Source of the DNA: Candidatus Viadribacter manganicus
GTDB taxonomy: Bacteria > Pseudomonadota > Alphaproteobacteria > Caulobacterales > Aquidulcibacteraceae
Assembly (NCBI RefSeq): GCF_001679665.1
Contig: NZ_CP013244.1
Location: 62,001-126,000, forward strand
Length of the DNA: 64,000 nucleotides
Reading direction: 5' to 3'
A program made the translations under genes and the position numbers. Each line of letters begins with the position of its first letter. Position 1 is the stretch's first letter. The notes under the pieces were generated by a model, which worked only from the letters and a program-made list of their open reading frames with translations, was not told where the DNA came from and did no database searches. This document shows positions 32,012 to 41,100 of this stretch, piece by piece.

Positions 32012-34670
32012 GTGTATCGTCGCTCACCGCGGCGCCAGCCTGGCACTCTCGGAGATAAGTATAGATCCGGCATGTTTCAGCGCCGGATAAGCCTTCCCAT
32101 AGGGCGCGAGGCAAGTTGATGTAATCATCAGTCCATGGGCGTCCAGGGGGCGCTTCGAAGACCCGCCAATCTGGATTGATTGCCAGAGTTCCAATTGTCT
32201 CCGGCGACTTGGCGATGATCATCACACTCGCTGCCAGGCCGCCATAATAAGAAACGTATGGCTGCTCGAAGCGATCACTGATCCGATACAGGTACGCAGC
32301 ATTGAGTGAGTGCGCGACACGCGCCGCTTCCGAGACGAGCGCCAGATTTCGGTTCGACAGGTGGAGCACGACGATGCCGCGATCGCTCAGTTTGCTGAGG
32401 TAAAGAGCGATCGCTTCACGCGTCAGCAAATGCGCGGGGATGGCGTCGGAAGAAAACGCATCGACGACAATGACGTCGAACTCGCCGTTTGGCTCTTCCC
32501 CGATCTGCAGGCGCGCGTCGCCAAGTTCTATGCGTGCATTGGGCTGGCACGCTGGAACGTAAGTGAAATCACCGCCCGGCCGCGCCGAGAGGCGGACGAC
32601 GGCGGGATCGATCTCAAAGATCGTGAGGTGATCGGAGGGCCGCATGAGGCATGCGGTCGAACCGGTGCCCAGTCCGATCAGCGCCAGGTTCGATGTAGGG
32701 CCGGTGCTGAGACCCGCGAGGATTGCCTCTCCGAGCGCAGTCCGTGGGTGGTAGTAGGTCAGCGGCTGCCGTTCGAACCGTGGGTCTGCGATTTGCGCGC
32801 CGTGAATGGTTGTGCCGTGCATCAAAATGCGCAGCGGCGGCGTATCTGGCTGAGCGCGATCGGCGAACTCACGCGTTCGCAATACGCCAAAGAAGCTGCG
32901 CTCTTGCGTGATCACTCGCGAGCCGCGTGTTTCATCCACAAAGATGATAACAAATGCCACGAGCACGATCGCCGCCAGCGACCAGGGGCGTCCGCGGTTA
33001 AAGAAGATCGCGACACCGCAGAACAATATCGACGTCACCGTCAACAATCCGGCGTCAACGCCACCGGCGCGGATAAGCAAAAGCAGGAGCAGAACAACTG
33101 AGGCCAATGCCGCGCCCAAGCCCCAGTCGGCGATGCGTCGATTGTCTTTGCGCGGCAGGATCGTGCCGTGCACGGCGAATGCAAGCACCACGAAGCTCGT
33201 CGCCATCAAGAGCGCACCCCAAGGCTGATGCGCGACGACTTGGGTCGTGTCGTTGACGACCGCCTGGACGAATATCTTCGGCAGATTGAAAGCGATGTAG
33301 ATGACCAGCACTGCATGGGCCGCGGCCACGCCCAAGAACAAGTAGCGATAAATTGCGGGCCTATTTTCGTCGCTCCAGCCCGCCGCCAATACGGCGGCTC
33401 CCGCGCCCAGCGCGCCCAAGATGAGGGTGGCGTCGAGCGGCGCCCATCGCAGAAGTAAGATGGAGAGTACGCCGACTAAAGTCGCCGCGGCGAGCGAGCC
33501 GTCTACGAGGCGCGGTGTGTCGCTGTCCTCGCGCGGGCGGAACAGGCATGCGGCTGCAAGCGCGAGCGGGTACTCATAGATATTGTTGAAGATGAGCGGC
33601 GCCAGCAACGCAGCAAAGGCGCCGCCTAAGACGCCTCCAAACGAGACGAACAGATAGAATTCGGTGAGACGATCCGCGCTAGGCCGTGAACGCGCCAGCG
33701 CCAAATGGCAAATGAGCGCGCTGAAAAAGAAGCCCGCCAAAATGCCGGAGACTGACCCGATCCAATTGCCCGACGCGTAATAGGACATGATCATCAGTGC
33801 GAGAGCGATGGGGTGGATGAACAGCGTCCCCCCTTCCATCTTCTCGCTGCCGCGTGCGAACGCGAGCACGAATGTCAAAAGATAGAGCGCCAGCGGCACA
33901 ACCCAGAGCATGGGCGCGGAGGCGACGTCGGTTGAAATGTGCTGTGTGACGGCGAGTGATAGCGCTGATGGCACTGCCGCAGCCGCCACCCAATAGCCGC
34001 GCTCACGCCAACTAGGCGCGGGCTCTGTGTGTGGAAGCGCTTTCGGGGTTTCGCCGTGCGATGTGATTGCCATCGCGGCCGCCAGCGCGATGAGGGCGCC
34101 GACAAGAACATACCCCAAGGACCAAGCCGCGCCCTGTGCATGCGCGCCAAGCAACGGTTCTATGAGCGCCGGGTACGCAAGCAGTCCAACGAAGCTGCCG
34201 AGGTTGCTGGCGGCGTAAAGATAGTATGGGTCGCCCGCATCTTGGCGACCCGTGCGCGCATACCAAGCTTGGAGTAGCGGTGCTGTTGCGGAGGCAGCGG
34301 CAAACGGAGCGCCGACCGAAAGCGTGAGCACGCCGATCAACCACCAAACTGGATGTTCGGAGCTAGGTTCGCCTAAGGCGTTGGTGATGTGTACCGGAAG
34401 GACGAACCAAGCGCCGAGCAGTACGATTCCGTGGACCGCAGCCTGTATCCGCAAATCCTTCAAGCGCGCGACCAAGTGCGCATAGAGATAACCGATGAGC
34501 AGCGCGCCCTGGAAAAACGCCATCGACGTATTCCAAACGGCAGGCGAACCGCCAAGCAGCGGTGTCACCATACGCGCAAAGAGCGGTTGCAGCACGAAGA
34601 TGAGCGCCGCGCTGGAGAACAACGCCAAGACAAACACCGGCGCAGCCGCGCGACGCGCTATGGCCTCCAT
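31983..34670 (-). CDS. Fused MFS-like transporter / spermidine-synthase-like protein
   Basis: 895 residues from ATG 34670, chosen for its GGAGG ribosome site just before; an ATG at 34748 is in frame but adds a basic leader. About 14 membrane helices fill residues 1-570 (e.g. FVLALFSSAALIFVLQPLFA). The C-terminus is a spermidine-synthase fold: LALIGLGTGSTACLMRPSDHLTIFEIDPAVV (SAM loop, in parts), FDVIVVDAFSSDAIPAHLLTREAIALY, GIVVLHLSNRNLAL. The polyamine catalytic residues are not assured; the SAM-binding site is. Membrane-linked aminopropyl- or methyltransferase, substrate unknown. Confidence 0.85.
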   Translation of the reverse strand: MEAIARRAAAPVFVLALFSSAALIFVLQPLFARMVTPLLGGSPAVWNTSMAFFQGALLIGYLYAHLVARLKDLRIQAAVHGIVLLGAWFVLPVHITNALGEPSSEHPVWWLIGVLTLSVGAPFAAASATAPLLQAWYARTGRQDAGDPYYLYAASNLGSFVGLLAYPALIEPLLGAHAQGAAWSLGYVLVGALIALAAAMAITSHGETPKALPHTEPAPSWRERGYWVAAAAVPSALSLAVTQHISTDVASAPMLWVVPLALYLLTFVLAFARGSEKMEGGTLFIHPIALALMIMSYYASGNWIGSVSGILAGFFFSALICHLALARSRPSADRLTEFYLFVSFGGVLGGAFAALLAPLIFNNIYEYPLALAAACLFRPREDSDTPRLVDGSLAAATLVGVLSILLLRWAPLDATLILGALGAGAAVLAAGWSDENRPAIYRYLFLGVAAAHAVLVIYIAFNLPKIFVQAVVNDTTQVVAHQPWGALLMATSFVVLAFAVHGTILPRKDNRRIADWGLGAALASVVLLLLLLIRAGGVDAGLLTVTSILFCGVAIFFNRGRPWSLAAIVLVAFVIIFVDETRGSRVITQERSFFGVLRTREFADRAQPDTPPLRILMHGTTIHGAQIADPRFERQPLTYYHPRTALGEAILAGLSTGPTSNLALIGLGTGSTACLMRPSDHLTIFEIDPAVVRLSARPGGDFTYVPACQPNARIELGDARLQIGEEPNGEFDVIVVDAFSSDAIPAHLLTREAIALYLSKLSDRGIVVLHLSNRNLALVSEAARVAHSLNAAYLYRISDRFEQPYVSYYGGLAASVMIIAKSPETIGTLAINPDWRVFEAPPGRPWTDDYINLPRALWEGLSGAETCRIYTYLRECQAGAAVSDDTPTPDAQPSP

Positions 34671-34755
34671 ATTCCCTCCGCTTCTCGCGCGCGTTCTGCC
34701 ATCGGCGCCCATGCAAGGGAATGGACTTTCGCTGCGCGACAGCCACACTTGCGCA

Positions 34756-35247
34756 ATGACAGGCCATCCTAACTACGAACGAGCTGAGCAATTGCTTCGC
34801 CGAACTAAAGCGCTGGGATACATGATCGTCACGGCGGAAAGTTGCACAGGCGGATTGATCGCGGCGACCCTCGCGGCGGTGCCGGGAGCATCGGCCTCAC
34901 TTGAGCGCGGCTTTGTGACCTATTCGAACGAAGCCAAAGCTGAGCTGCTGGGTGTGCCCGAGGATCTTCTTCGCGATCATGGCGCAGTCAGTCGTGAGGT
35001 GGCGATAGCCATGGCGCGAGGCGCGCTTGCCCATTCTCCGGGACACTTGGCGGTGGCTGTGACCGGCATTGCGGGGCCGAGCGGTGGAAGCGCCGAAAAG
35101 CCCGTCGGCCTCGTTCACGTTGCGGCGGCGCGACGCGACGGGCTGGCTTTGCATGAAGAGATGCGGTTTGGAGAAATCGGCCGGCATGCCGTGCAATACG
35201 AGACTGTCTCGGTTGCGCTAGATATGTTGACGCGCCTACTCGACTAA
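34756..35247 (+). CDS. pncC: CinA-family nicotinamide-nucleotide amidohydrolase
   Basis: 163 residues from ATG 34756. Single CinA C-terminal domain: GYMIVTAESCTGGLIAATLAAVPGAS (in parts), FVTYSNEAKAELLGVP, GAVSREVAIAMARGAL, VAVTGIAGPSGGSAEKPVGLVHVA. It converts NMN to NaMN and ammonia in pyridine-nucleotide recycling. Divergent from the fused transporter gene; convergent with the COQ10-like gene, only 2 bases apart. Confidence 0.93.
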   Translation: MTGHPNYERAEQLLRRTKALGYMIVTAESCTGGLIAATLAAVPGASASLERGFVTYSNEAKAELLGVPEDLLRDHGAVSREVAIAMARGALAHSPGHLAVAVTGIAGPSGGSAEKPVGLVHVAAARRDGLALHEEMRFGEIGRHAVQYETVSVALDMLTRLLD

Positions 35248-35249
35248 TC

Positions 35250-35705
35250 TCAGGCGAGGCGCCGCTTTGCCTCTCGCTCGAACGCTTCCATGATTTTTGA
35301 TGCAAGCTTGTCTTTGTTTGCTGAGATTGCGCCCTGCAGTAGCGGATTCTTGAACTCGTAGGCGATCCAGTAGCGGACGTGCGCGCCTCCACCTTCATGT
35401 GGCCGGAACCACCAGCGATTGTTCAGCGAGTGAAGCGGGCCCTTCACGAGGGCGACCTCCACCTCCCCTTTTGCTGGCTCGCATCGTACGCTTGTTGCGA
35501 AGGTCACCTTGATGGCTTGCCAGCCCACGTCAGCCTCGGCGACGCCCTGCCATCCCCCGTGCTCGCGCGGCTCCTCTTTGATAATGCGCATGCGCTTCAA
35601 GAATGGCACGAATTCGGGGTAGACGCGCACATCGCCGACCAGGCGACACAAGTCTTCGGGCGCATACGGCAGCACGCGCTCGGCTTCGATAATCGTGCGG
35701 GCCAT
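35250..35705 (-). CDS. COQ10/RatA-type SRPBCC protein
   Basis: 151 residues, START-like fold: ERVLPYAPEDLCRLVGDVRVYPEFVPFLKRMRI (in parts), GWQAIKVTFATSVRCEPAKGEVEVALVKGPLHSLNNRWWF (in parts), ending in a helix NPLLQGAISANKDKLASKIMEAFEREAKRRLA (in parts). In mitochondria the family binds coenzyme Q and supports respiration; in E. coli the same family is annotated RatA. Directly after lipA with no gap, a common alphaproteobacterial pair. Confidence 0.88.
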   Translation of the reverse strand: MARTIIEAERVLPYAPEDLCRLVGDVRVYPEFVPFLKRMRIIKEEPREHGGWQGVAEADVGWQAIKVTFATSVRCEPAKGEVEVALVKGPLHSLNNRWWFRPHEGGGAHVRYWIAYEFKNPLLQGAISANKDKLASKIMEAFEREAKRRLA

Positions 35706-36671
35706 CTAGTCTTTGGACAGCGCCAAACGCGCCGCCTTGAGCCGCGCAAAGTCTTCTCCAGCGTGGTGCGAGGAGCGTGTCAGCGGACTGGCCGAGACCA
35801 TCAGGAAGCCCTTGGCGTAGGCGATGGTTTCAAGCGCCTTGAACTCATCGGGCGTCCAGAAGCGATCGATCGCGGCGTGTTTTTTGGTCGGCTGCAGGTA
35901 TTGGCCGATGGTGAGGAAATCGACGCCGGCCACGCGAAGGTCATCCATGACCTGAAGCACTTCGTCTTTCGCTTCACCGAGCCCAACCATCAGGCCTGAT
36001 TTCGTGAACTGTTTCGGGTCGCGCTGCTTTACCGAATCCAACAGCCGTAACGATTGGTAGTAGCGCGCGCCGGGGCGGATCGAATGATAGAGCCGAGGCA
36101 CGGTTTCGAGATTGTGGTTGAACACGTCAGGCGCTGCATCGATGACGCGCTCGGCGCCGCCCGGCTTGCGCAGAAAGTCCGGTGTCAAAATCTCAATCGT
36201 CGCCTCAGGCGCTGCGCGACGGACGGCTTGGATTGTCTGAACGAAGTGATCGGCGCCGCCGTCTTCGAGATCATCACGATCGACGCTCGTGATGACGACG
36301 TGCTTCAGGCCCATTTGCGCGGTGGCGAACGCAACGTTCTCCGGTTCGGCCGCATCGAGCGGCAGCGGCTTGCCGGTGGCGACATTGCAGAAGCTGCACG
36401 CACGCGTGCATATGCCGCCAAGGATCATGAAGGTTGCGTGCTTTTGACTCCAGCATTCGCCGATGTTTGGGCAGCCCGCTTCTTCGCAAACGGTGTGGAG
36501 CTTGAGATCCCGGACAAGTTCTTTTGTCTGGTGGTAGCCGAGGCTGGTGGGCGCTTTGACCCGAATCCACTCCGGCTTCCGTGGGCTGGCGTTGTCGGGC
36601 CGGCCCTCCTTTTCAGGATGGCGCGGGCGGCTTGGGTCGCCTTCTGGGCGCAAATCAATCAGGGTTGGCAC
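35706..36671 (-). CDS. lipA: Lipoyl synthase
   Basis: 321 residues from GTG 36671. Radical SAM with two clusters: auxiliary [13 protein letters not shown] and [18 protein letters not shown] (CxxxCxxC), then [42 protein letters not shown] (in parts), [25 protein letters not shown]. Inserts sulfur at C6 and C8 of protein-bound octanoyl groups, making the lipoyl arm used by the pyruvate dehydrogenase encoded at 43.5-48.4 kb. Confidence 0.97.
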   Translation of the reverse strand: MPTLIDLRPEGDPSRPRHPEKEGRPDNASPRKPEWIRVKAPTSLGYHQTKELVRDLKLHTVCEEAGCPNIGECWSQKHATFMILGGICTRACSFCNVATGKPLPLDAAEPENVAFATAQMGLKHVVITSVDRDDLEDGGADHFVQTIQAVRRAAPEATIEILTPDFLRKPGGAERVIDAAPDVFNHNLETVPRLYHSIRPGARYYQSLRLLDSVKQRDPKQFTKSGLMVGLGEAKDEVLQVMDDLRVAGVDFLTIGQYLQPTKKHAAIDRFWTPDEFKALETIAYAKGFLMVSASPLTRSSHHAGEDFARLKAARLALSKD

Positions 36672-36874
36672 GGCCTCAACATGAGCCTCCTCGCCTTGTC
36701 CCGCAACGGCTTGAGGGCAAACCTCCCCTGCGTCGCCAATGAGTTAATGCGGTCTCACTTGCCTCGCTTTATCCACGCCGTTAGGGTCTGTTACAACCGT
36801 GAAACAATAATCACGGGTTGAGCGTCTTACTTCTAGTCGCTCAGGCGGAACGAAAAGTCGGAGGCAACACCCTC

Positions 36875-38443
36875 ATGGCGCAACGCTCTTTCGAACTGGC
36901 GCGCACGCGCGTCTCCTTGTTCGAGGCCCTGCTCCGAGCCCGTGATCTAAAGGGCGGCAAGTTCAAGATTCTTGAGGATCACACCCGCACGCCGCAGACG
37001 TACGATGACATCGTTCGGAAGGCATTCGCGCTGGGCGGCAAGCTCGACACCTTGATTAAGCGGCGCGAGACCGCCGGAATCTTGCTCCCGACCGGTGTTG
37101 CCTGCACGGTGGCGTTCTTCGCGCTGCATGCGATAGGCCGCACGCCGGCGATGCTCAATTTCACGGCCGGCGCGATGAACCTGCGTTCAGCTTGCGATGC
37201 GGCGAACGTGCGCAAGATCATAACGGCGCGCGCCTTCATCAAGATGGCCAAGCTCGAAGCGCTTGAGGCCGAACTCTCGAAGTTTGCCAAGCTGATCTAT
37301 CTTGAAGACATCGGCAAAACGATCGACTTCGGTGATAAGCTTGTCGCCTTAGTGAAAGGCTTCTTCCCGCGCTTGTTCGCGGCGAAGGCGAGCCCGGATG
37401 ATACGGGCGTGATCCTCTTTACGTCTGGTTCCTACGGGACGCCAAAGGGCGCGGTGCTCAGCCACGCCAATATCGTCGGCAATGTCGAGCAAGCGCACGC
37501 GCATATTCCGTTCGATCCGAACTGGTCGTTCTTCTGTCCGTTGCCGATGTTCCATAGTTTCGGCCTGACAGGCGGCGTGATGCTGCCGATCTTCACTGGC
37601 CATAAGACGTTCCTCTTCCCGTCACCGCTGCAGGTGAAGGAAATTCCAAAACTCATCAAAGAGACAGGCGCCAACGTCTTTTTCGCGACCGATACCTTCG
37701 CACAGCAGTATGCGCGCAATGCCGCTGACGGTGATCTCAACTGCATCCAGTTGATGGTGTGTGGCGCTGAGCGGGTGAAACCGGAAACGCGCGAACTTTA
37801 CATGCAACGCTTCGGCGTTGAACTGCTCGAAGGCTACGGCGCGACGGAAGCTTCGCCGGTGATCGCGGTGAACATCCCGGGCGCCAACAAGCATGGCAGC
37901 GTTGGCCAGTTCATTCCCGGCATTGAATGGCGTCTAGAGCCCGTGCCCGGCATCGAGGGCGGCCAAAAGCTCTATGTTCGTGGCCCGAACGTGATGCGCG
38001 GCTATCTCGATCCCACCAAGCCGTTCGGCATCGACCTTCTGCCTGAAGGTTGGCACGACACCGGCGATGTCGTGGACGTCGATGAGGATGGCTTCATCCG
38101 TATCCTTGGTCGCGTGAAGCGTTTCGCCAAGGTTGGCGGCGAGATGGTGTCGCTGAACGCAGTCGAGAGCTATGCGCAAACTGTGTGGCCAGAACATCTC
38201 CACGCCGCCGTCGCCCTGCCTGACTCTCGCAAAGGCGAACGCATTATTCTGTTCACCGACCACGCGGGCGCGACTGCGGAAGACTTGCTCGCCTGGTGCA
38301 AGGCCAATGGCGCAAGCGAACTTGCGGTGCCTAAGCGGATTGTGGTGGTCGATGAGATTCCGGTGCTCGGCAGCGGTAAGACCGATTACGTCGTGATGCA
38401 ACGCATGGCGGCAGAGCGGTTTGCTGAGGCAAAGGCCGCTTGA
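36875..38443 (+). CDS. Acyl-activating ligase (AMP-binding, Aas-like)
   Basis: 522 residues from ATG 36875, with GGAGG 11 bases upstream. ANL superfamily: ILFTSGSYGTPKGAVLSH (P-loop), PLPMFHSFGLTGGVMLP, EGYGATEASPVIAVN, GWHDTGDVVDVDEDGFIRILGRVKRFAKVGGEMVS (in parts), and the C-terminal Lys in GSGKTDYV. It resembles the acyl-ACP synthetase half of Aas; the phrase FFCPLPMFHSFGLT is typical there. The N-terminal acyltransferase half is missing. Activates a fatty acid to an AMP ester then probably ACP or CoA thioester. A TTGA overlap links it to the next gene. Confidence 0.85.
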   Translation: MAQRSFELARTRVSLFEALLRARDLKGGKFKILEDHTRTPQTYDDIVRKAFALGGKLDTLIKRRETAGILLPTGVACTVAFFALHAIGRTPAMLNFTAGAMNLRSACDAANVRKIITARAFIKMAKLEALEAELSKFAKLIYLEDIGKTIDFGDKLVALVKGFFPRLFAAKASPDDTGVILFTSGSYGTPKGAVLSHANIVGNVEQAHAHIPFDPNWSFFCPLPMFHSFGLTGGVMLPIFTGHKTFLFPSPLQVKEIPKLIKETGANVFFATDTFAQQYARNAADGDLNCIQLMVCGAERVKPETRELYMQRFGVELLEGYGATEASPVIAVNIPGANKHGSVGQFIPGIEWRLEPVPGIEGGQKLYVRGPNVMRGYLDPTKPFGIDLLPEGWHDTGDVVDVDEDGFIRILGRVKRFAKVGGEMVSLNAVESYAQTVWPEHLHAAVALPDSRKGERIILFTDHAGATAEDLLAWCKANGASELAVPKRIVVVDEIPVLGSGKTDYVVMQRMAAERFAEAKAA

Positions 38444-38817
38444 TCTACACTAGGCGCGCGGCGCTGTTTGTGTTGGCCGCAGCCTGCTTTGCTTGTGCGG
38501 GTCATGATCAGCACGCTGACCCCATCGTCGGAGTTTGGCGCGACGTGCGCTCTCATCACATCTATGAGTTCTCGCGAGGCGGCTTAGGCCGCTTCGAACT
38601 CTTTGTACCTCCAGATGCCGATCCGATGCTCAGGGCGGTGCTGACGCCCGAAGTGTCGTGGCGGCGCGTCCACGGCGATTACGAGATCGCGCTTCGAACG
38701 CCGGGGCTCGACGGTGGCTTCATTGTCCAGCGTGGCATCGCTCGATTAGACGGCGTTCGCTTGGTCAGTGATATTGAGCAGCGCGAAGGCCCGCTGATAC
38801 TGGAGCGCGCTCACTAA
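38440..38817 (+). CDS. Small exported protein, possible lipoprotein
   Basis: 125 residues from TTG 38440, overlapping the ligase stop by 4 bases. Signal start MIYTRRAALFVLAAACFACAGHDQHADP, with cysteines near a lipobox position. The mature part, DPIVGVWRDVRSHHIYEFSRGGLGRFELF (in parts), reads like a lipocalin-like or META-type small beta-barrel. Function unknown. Its end overlaps lpdA (minus) by 4 bases. Confidence 0.5.
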   Translation: MIYTRRAALFVLAAACFACAGHDQHADPIVGVWRDVRSHHIYEFSRGGLGRFELFVPPDADPMLRAVLTPEVSWRRVHGDYEIALRTPGLDGGFIVQRGIARLDGVRLVSDIEQREGPLILERAH

Positions 38818-40223
38818 ACGTGCAGCACGCGCCCGTACGCATCCAGCACCGCTTCGTGCATCATCTCGGACAGCGTTGGGTGCGGGAAGACGGTTTCCAT
38901 AAGCTCGTGCTCGGTGGTCTCCGTTTGCATGGCGATGGCGTAGCCTTGGATGAGCTCGGTGACTTCGGCGCCGATCATGTGCGCGCCGAGGAGTTCGCCG
39001 GTCTTGGCGTCGAACACGACTTTGACCATGCCCTGATCTTCGCCTAGCGCGATCGCCTTGCCGTTGCCGACGAACGGAAAGCGGCCAACGCGCACCTCCC
39101 TACCCGCGGCTTTGGCCTTCGCTTCGGTAATGCCGACGCTGGCGACTTGCGGGTGCGAGTATGTGCAGCCTGGAATGCGCTCCTTGATCAAAGGATGCGG
39201 CTTCTGACCGGCGATGGCTTCGATGCAGATGACGCCCTCGTGACTTGCCTTATGCGCGAGCCACGGCGCGCCGGTGACATCGCCGATCGCGTATAGGCCG
39301 GCGACGTTGGTCTTGCCGTAGCCATCTGTGACGATGTGACCGCGATCGGTTTTGACGCCTAGGCCTTCCAGACCAAGGTTCTCGATGTTGCCGGTGATGC
39401 CAATAGCGACGATCGCGTGTGAGGCGGTCAGCGTTTCCTGCTTGCCGTTCGCTTGCACGACAGCCTCAACGCCGTTCGCGGTCGCCTTCAGCGATTTCGC
39501 TTCGGTGGAGGTCATGATCTTTAGACCTTCCCTCTCGTAGCGTTTCTTGGCGAAGGCGGAGATTTCTTCGTCCTCGACCGGCAGCACGCGATCGAGCAAT
39601 TCGACCACCGTCGTTTTGACGCCGAACGCCGCATAGAAACTCGCGAACTCGATGCCGATGGCGCCTGAGCCGAACACGAGCAGAGACTCAGGCCACGACG
39701 GCGGCGTCATGGCATCGCGATAGGTCCAAATGCGCTTGCCATCCGACTTAAGGCCAGCCGCTGGAATCTCGCGCGCCCGCGCGCCGGTGGCGAGGATGAC
39801 GTGCTTGGCTTCGTAAGGCGCCTCCTTGCCGTCTTTACCCTTCACGATCACCTTCGGTGAGGCTGCGCCTTTCTCAAGTCTGGCATCGCCTTCGAGCACA
39901 GTGATTTTGTTCTTCTTCATCAGAAACTGGACGCCCTTCTCCATGCGTCCAGCCACACCGCGCGAGCGCTTCACTACGGCCTCAGGGTCAAAGCTAACGT
40001 TCTCGATGGTGAGGCCGTAATCCTTCGCATGCATCGCGTTGCGATAGACTTCGGCGGAACGGAGCAATGCCTTTGTCGGGATGCAGCCCCAGTTGAGGCA
40101 AATCCCACCCAATCGGTCGCGCTCAACAATGGCGGTCTTCAGCCCAAGCTGCGAAGCTCGGATCGCAGTGACATAGCCGCCGGGACCCGAACCAATAACG
40201 ATGACGTCGAAGGAATTACTCAT
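38814..40223 (-). CDS. lpdA: Dihydrolipoyl dehydrogenase (E3)
   Basis: 469 residues from ATG 40223; an in-frame ATG at 40349 would add 42 unlikely residues reading through the repeat. FAD site VIVIGSGPGGYVTAIRASQLG, redox disulfide GGICLNWGCIPTKALL, NAD domain LLVFGSGAIGIEFASFYAAFG, GLYAIGDVTGAPWLAHKASHEG (FAD), and the C-terminal HPTLSEMMHEA (catalytic His-Glu). Reoxidises dihydrolipoyl groups of PdhC and sister E2s. Separate from the pdh cluster by about 3 kb. Confidence 0.96.
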   Translation of the reverse strand: MSNSFDVIVIGSGPGGYVTAIRASQLGLKTAIVERDRLGGICLNWGCIPTKALLRSAEVYRNAMHAKDYGLTIENVSFDPEAVVKRSRGVAGRMEKGVQFLMKKNKITVLEGDARLEKGAASPKVIVKGKDGKEAPYEAKHVILATGARAREIPAAGLKSDGKRIWTYRDAMTPPSWPESLLVFGSGAIGIEFASFYAAFGVKTTVVELLDRVLPVEDEEISAFAKKRYEREGLKIMTSTEAKSLKATANGVEAVVQANGKQETLTASHAIVAIGITGNIENLGLEGLGVKTDRGHIVTDGYGKTNVAGLYAIGDVTGAPWLAHKASHEGVICIEAIAGQKPHPLIKERIPGCTYSHPQVASVGITEAKAKAAGREVRVGRFPFVGNGKAIALGEDQGMVKVVFDAKTGELLGAHMIGAEVTELIQGYAIAMQTETTEHELMETVFPHPTLSEMMHEAVLDAYGRVLHV

Positions 40224-40291
40224 GCGATCATATTTAGCAGTCCCGCGCCGCTCGTGAAGGCGGGGATTCGATAAGCTCCCATGCTTACCGG

Positions 40292-40349
40292 TTGGAACGC
40301 GCGCCTCTGGCGCGCATGCGGGCCGGAGGCCCGGCGCTCCAGGCTCCAA
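40292..40349. repeat. REP-like double hairpin
   Basis: TTGGA at 40292 and TCCAA at 40345 bracket two GC-rich hairpins: GCGCGCC-TCT-GGCGCGC (40299-40315) and GGGCC-GGA-GGCCC (40320-40332). It lies between the marC stop and the lpdA start. This symmetrical layout is that of bacterial REP/BIME-type elements; a single copy is in the window, so repetition cannot be shown. Confidence 0.5.
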
Positions 40350-41000
40350 CTAGTTGGCCACGATCCCAAACACGTTTCTTATGCCGTCGACCACGAACTG
40401 CGCCGCTAACGCCGCCAGTAGAATGCCGAAGATACGGGTGAGCATCGAAGCCACAGTCTCCCCCATGATCTTCGACAGCGTGCTGGCCATGAGAAACGCG
40501 ATCAGGCAGAGCGTCAAGTTCGCGCCGACGCCGAGCAGAATGAAGCCGCGGCTCACGATGTCCTCGTTTTCCGCGAAGAAGAGCATGATCGAGGCAATGG
40601 CGCCGGGACCGGAGATGAGCGGGATTGCCAGCGGGAAAACGGAAATGTCGTCCTGAGCTTCAGGGTGCTGCGCCTGGTGGGCGGCGACTTGCTCTGCCCT
40701 CTCCTCACGGCGTTCGGAGCGCTTCTCGAACAGCATGTCTACAGCGATGAGGAAGAGCAGTAGGCCGCCGGCGATGCGGAAGGCGTCGATCGATACGTGG
40801 ATCTGTTCCAGCAACCACGCGCCGCCAAACGCAAACGCGAGCAGGATGCCCGTGGCGATAGCGATCGATTTGAATGCCATCTTGCGCCGCCACTCGGGCG
40901 TCATGCGCGACGTCATGGTCGTGAACATCGGCGCCATGGCGACCGGATCAATGGCGACAAAGAAGGTCACGAAGGAAGCGAGCAGCAGAGAAAGCATCAA
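40350..41000 (-). CDS. MarC-family inner membrane protein
   Basis: 216 residues with six membrane helices (LLLASFVTFFVAIDPVAMAPMF, FKSIAIATGILLAFAFGGAWLL, IAGGLLLFLIAVDMLF, FPLAIPLISGPGAIASIM, GFILLGVGANLTLCLIAFLM, IFGILLAALAAQFVVDGI, in parts). The motif FPLAIPLISGPGAI is the family hallmark. Despite the name the family is not a proven drug pump; transport of small organic compounds is suspected. A charged loop with EKRSERREERAEQ separates the halves. Confidence 0.92.
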   Translation of the reverse strand: MMLSLLLASFVTFFVAIDPVAMAPMFTTMTSRMTPEWRRKMAFKSIAIATGILLAFAFGGAWLLEQIHVSIDAFRIAGGLLLFLIAVDMLFEKRSERREERAEQVAAHQAQHPEAQDDISVFPLAIPLISGPGAIASIMLFFAENEDIVSRGFILLGVGANLTLCLIAFLMASTLSKIMGETVASMLTRIFGILLAALAAQFVVDGIRNVFGIVAN

Positions 41001-41100
41001 CGCCCCTTAACCGATTCAGCCCCTGTTTACGCTGATTATTCGAACTCGTTACCACAAATGTTAAACGTACGCGCGTACTGTCTGCCTCGTGGTGGCGGGC

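Noticed and set aside
32310..33101. 263-residue plus-strand frame inside the fused transporter gene
   Set aside because: Composition is charged and motif-free, and the minus strand codes for continuous membrane helices and a SAM site.
41001..41060. CtrA-like box (TTAA-N7-TTAA) before the response regulator
   Set aside because: Only single TTAA half-sites (41007, 41061) with wrong spacing; not enough for a call.
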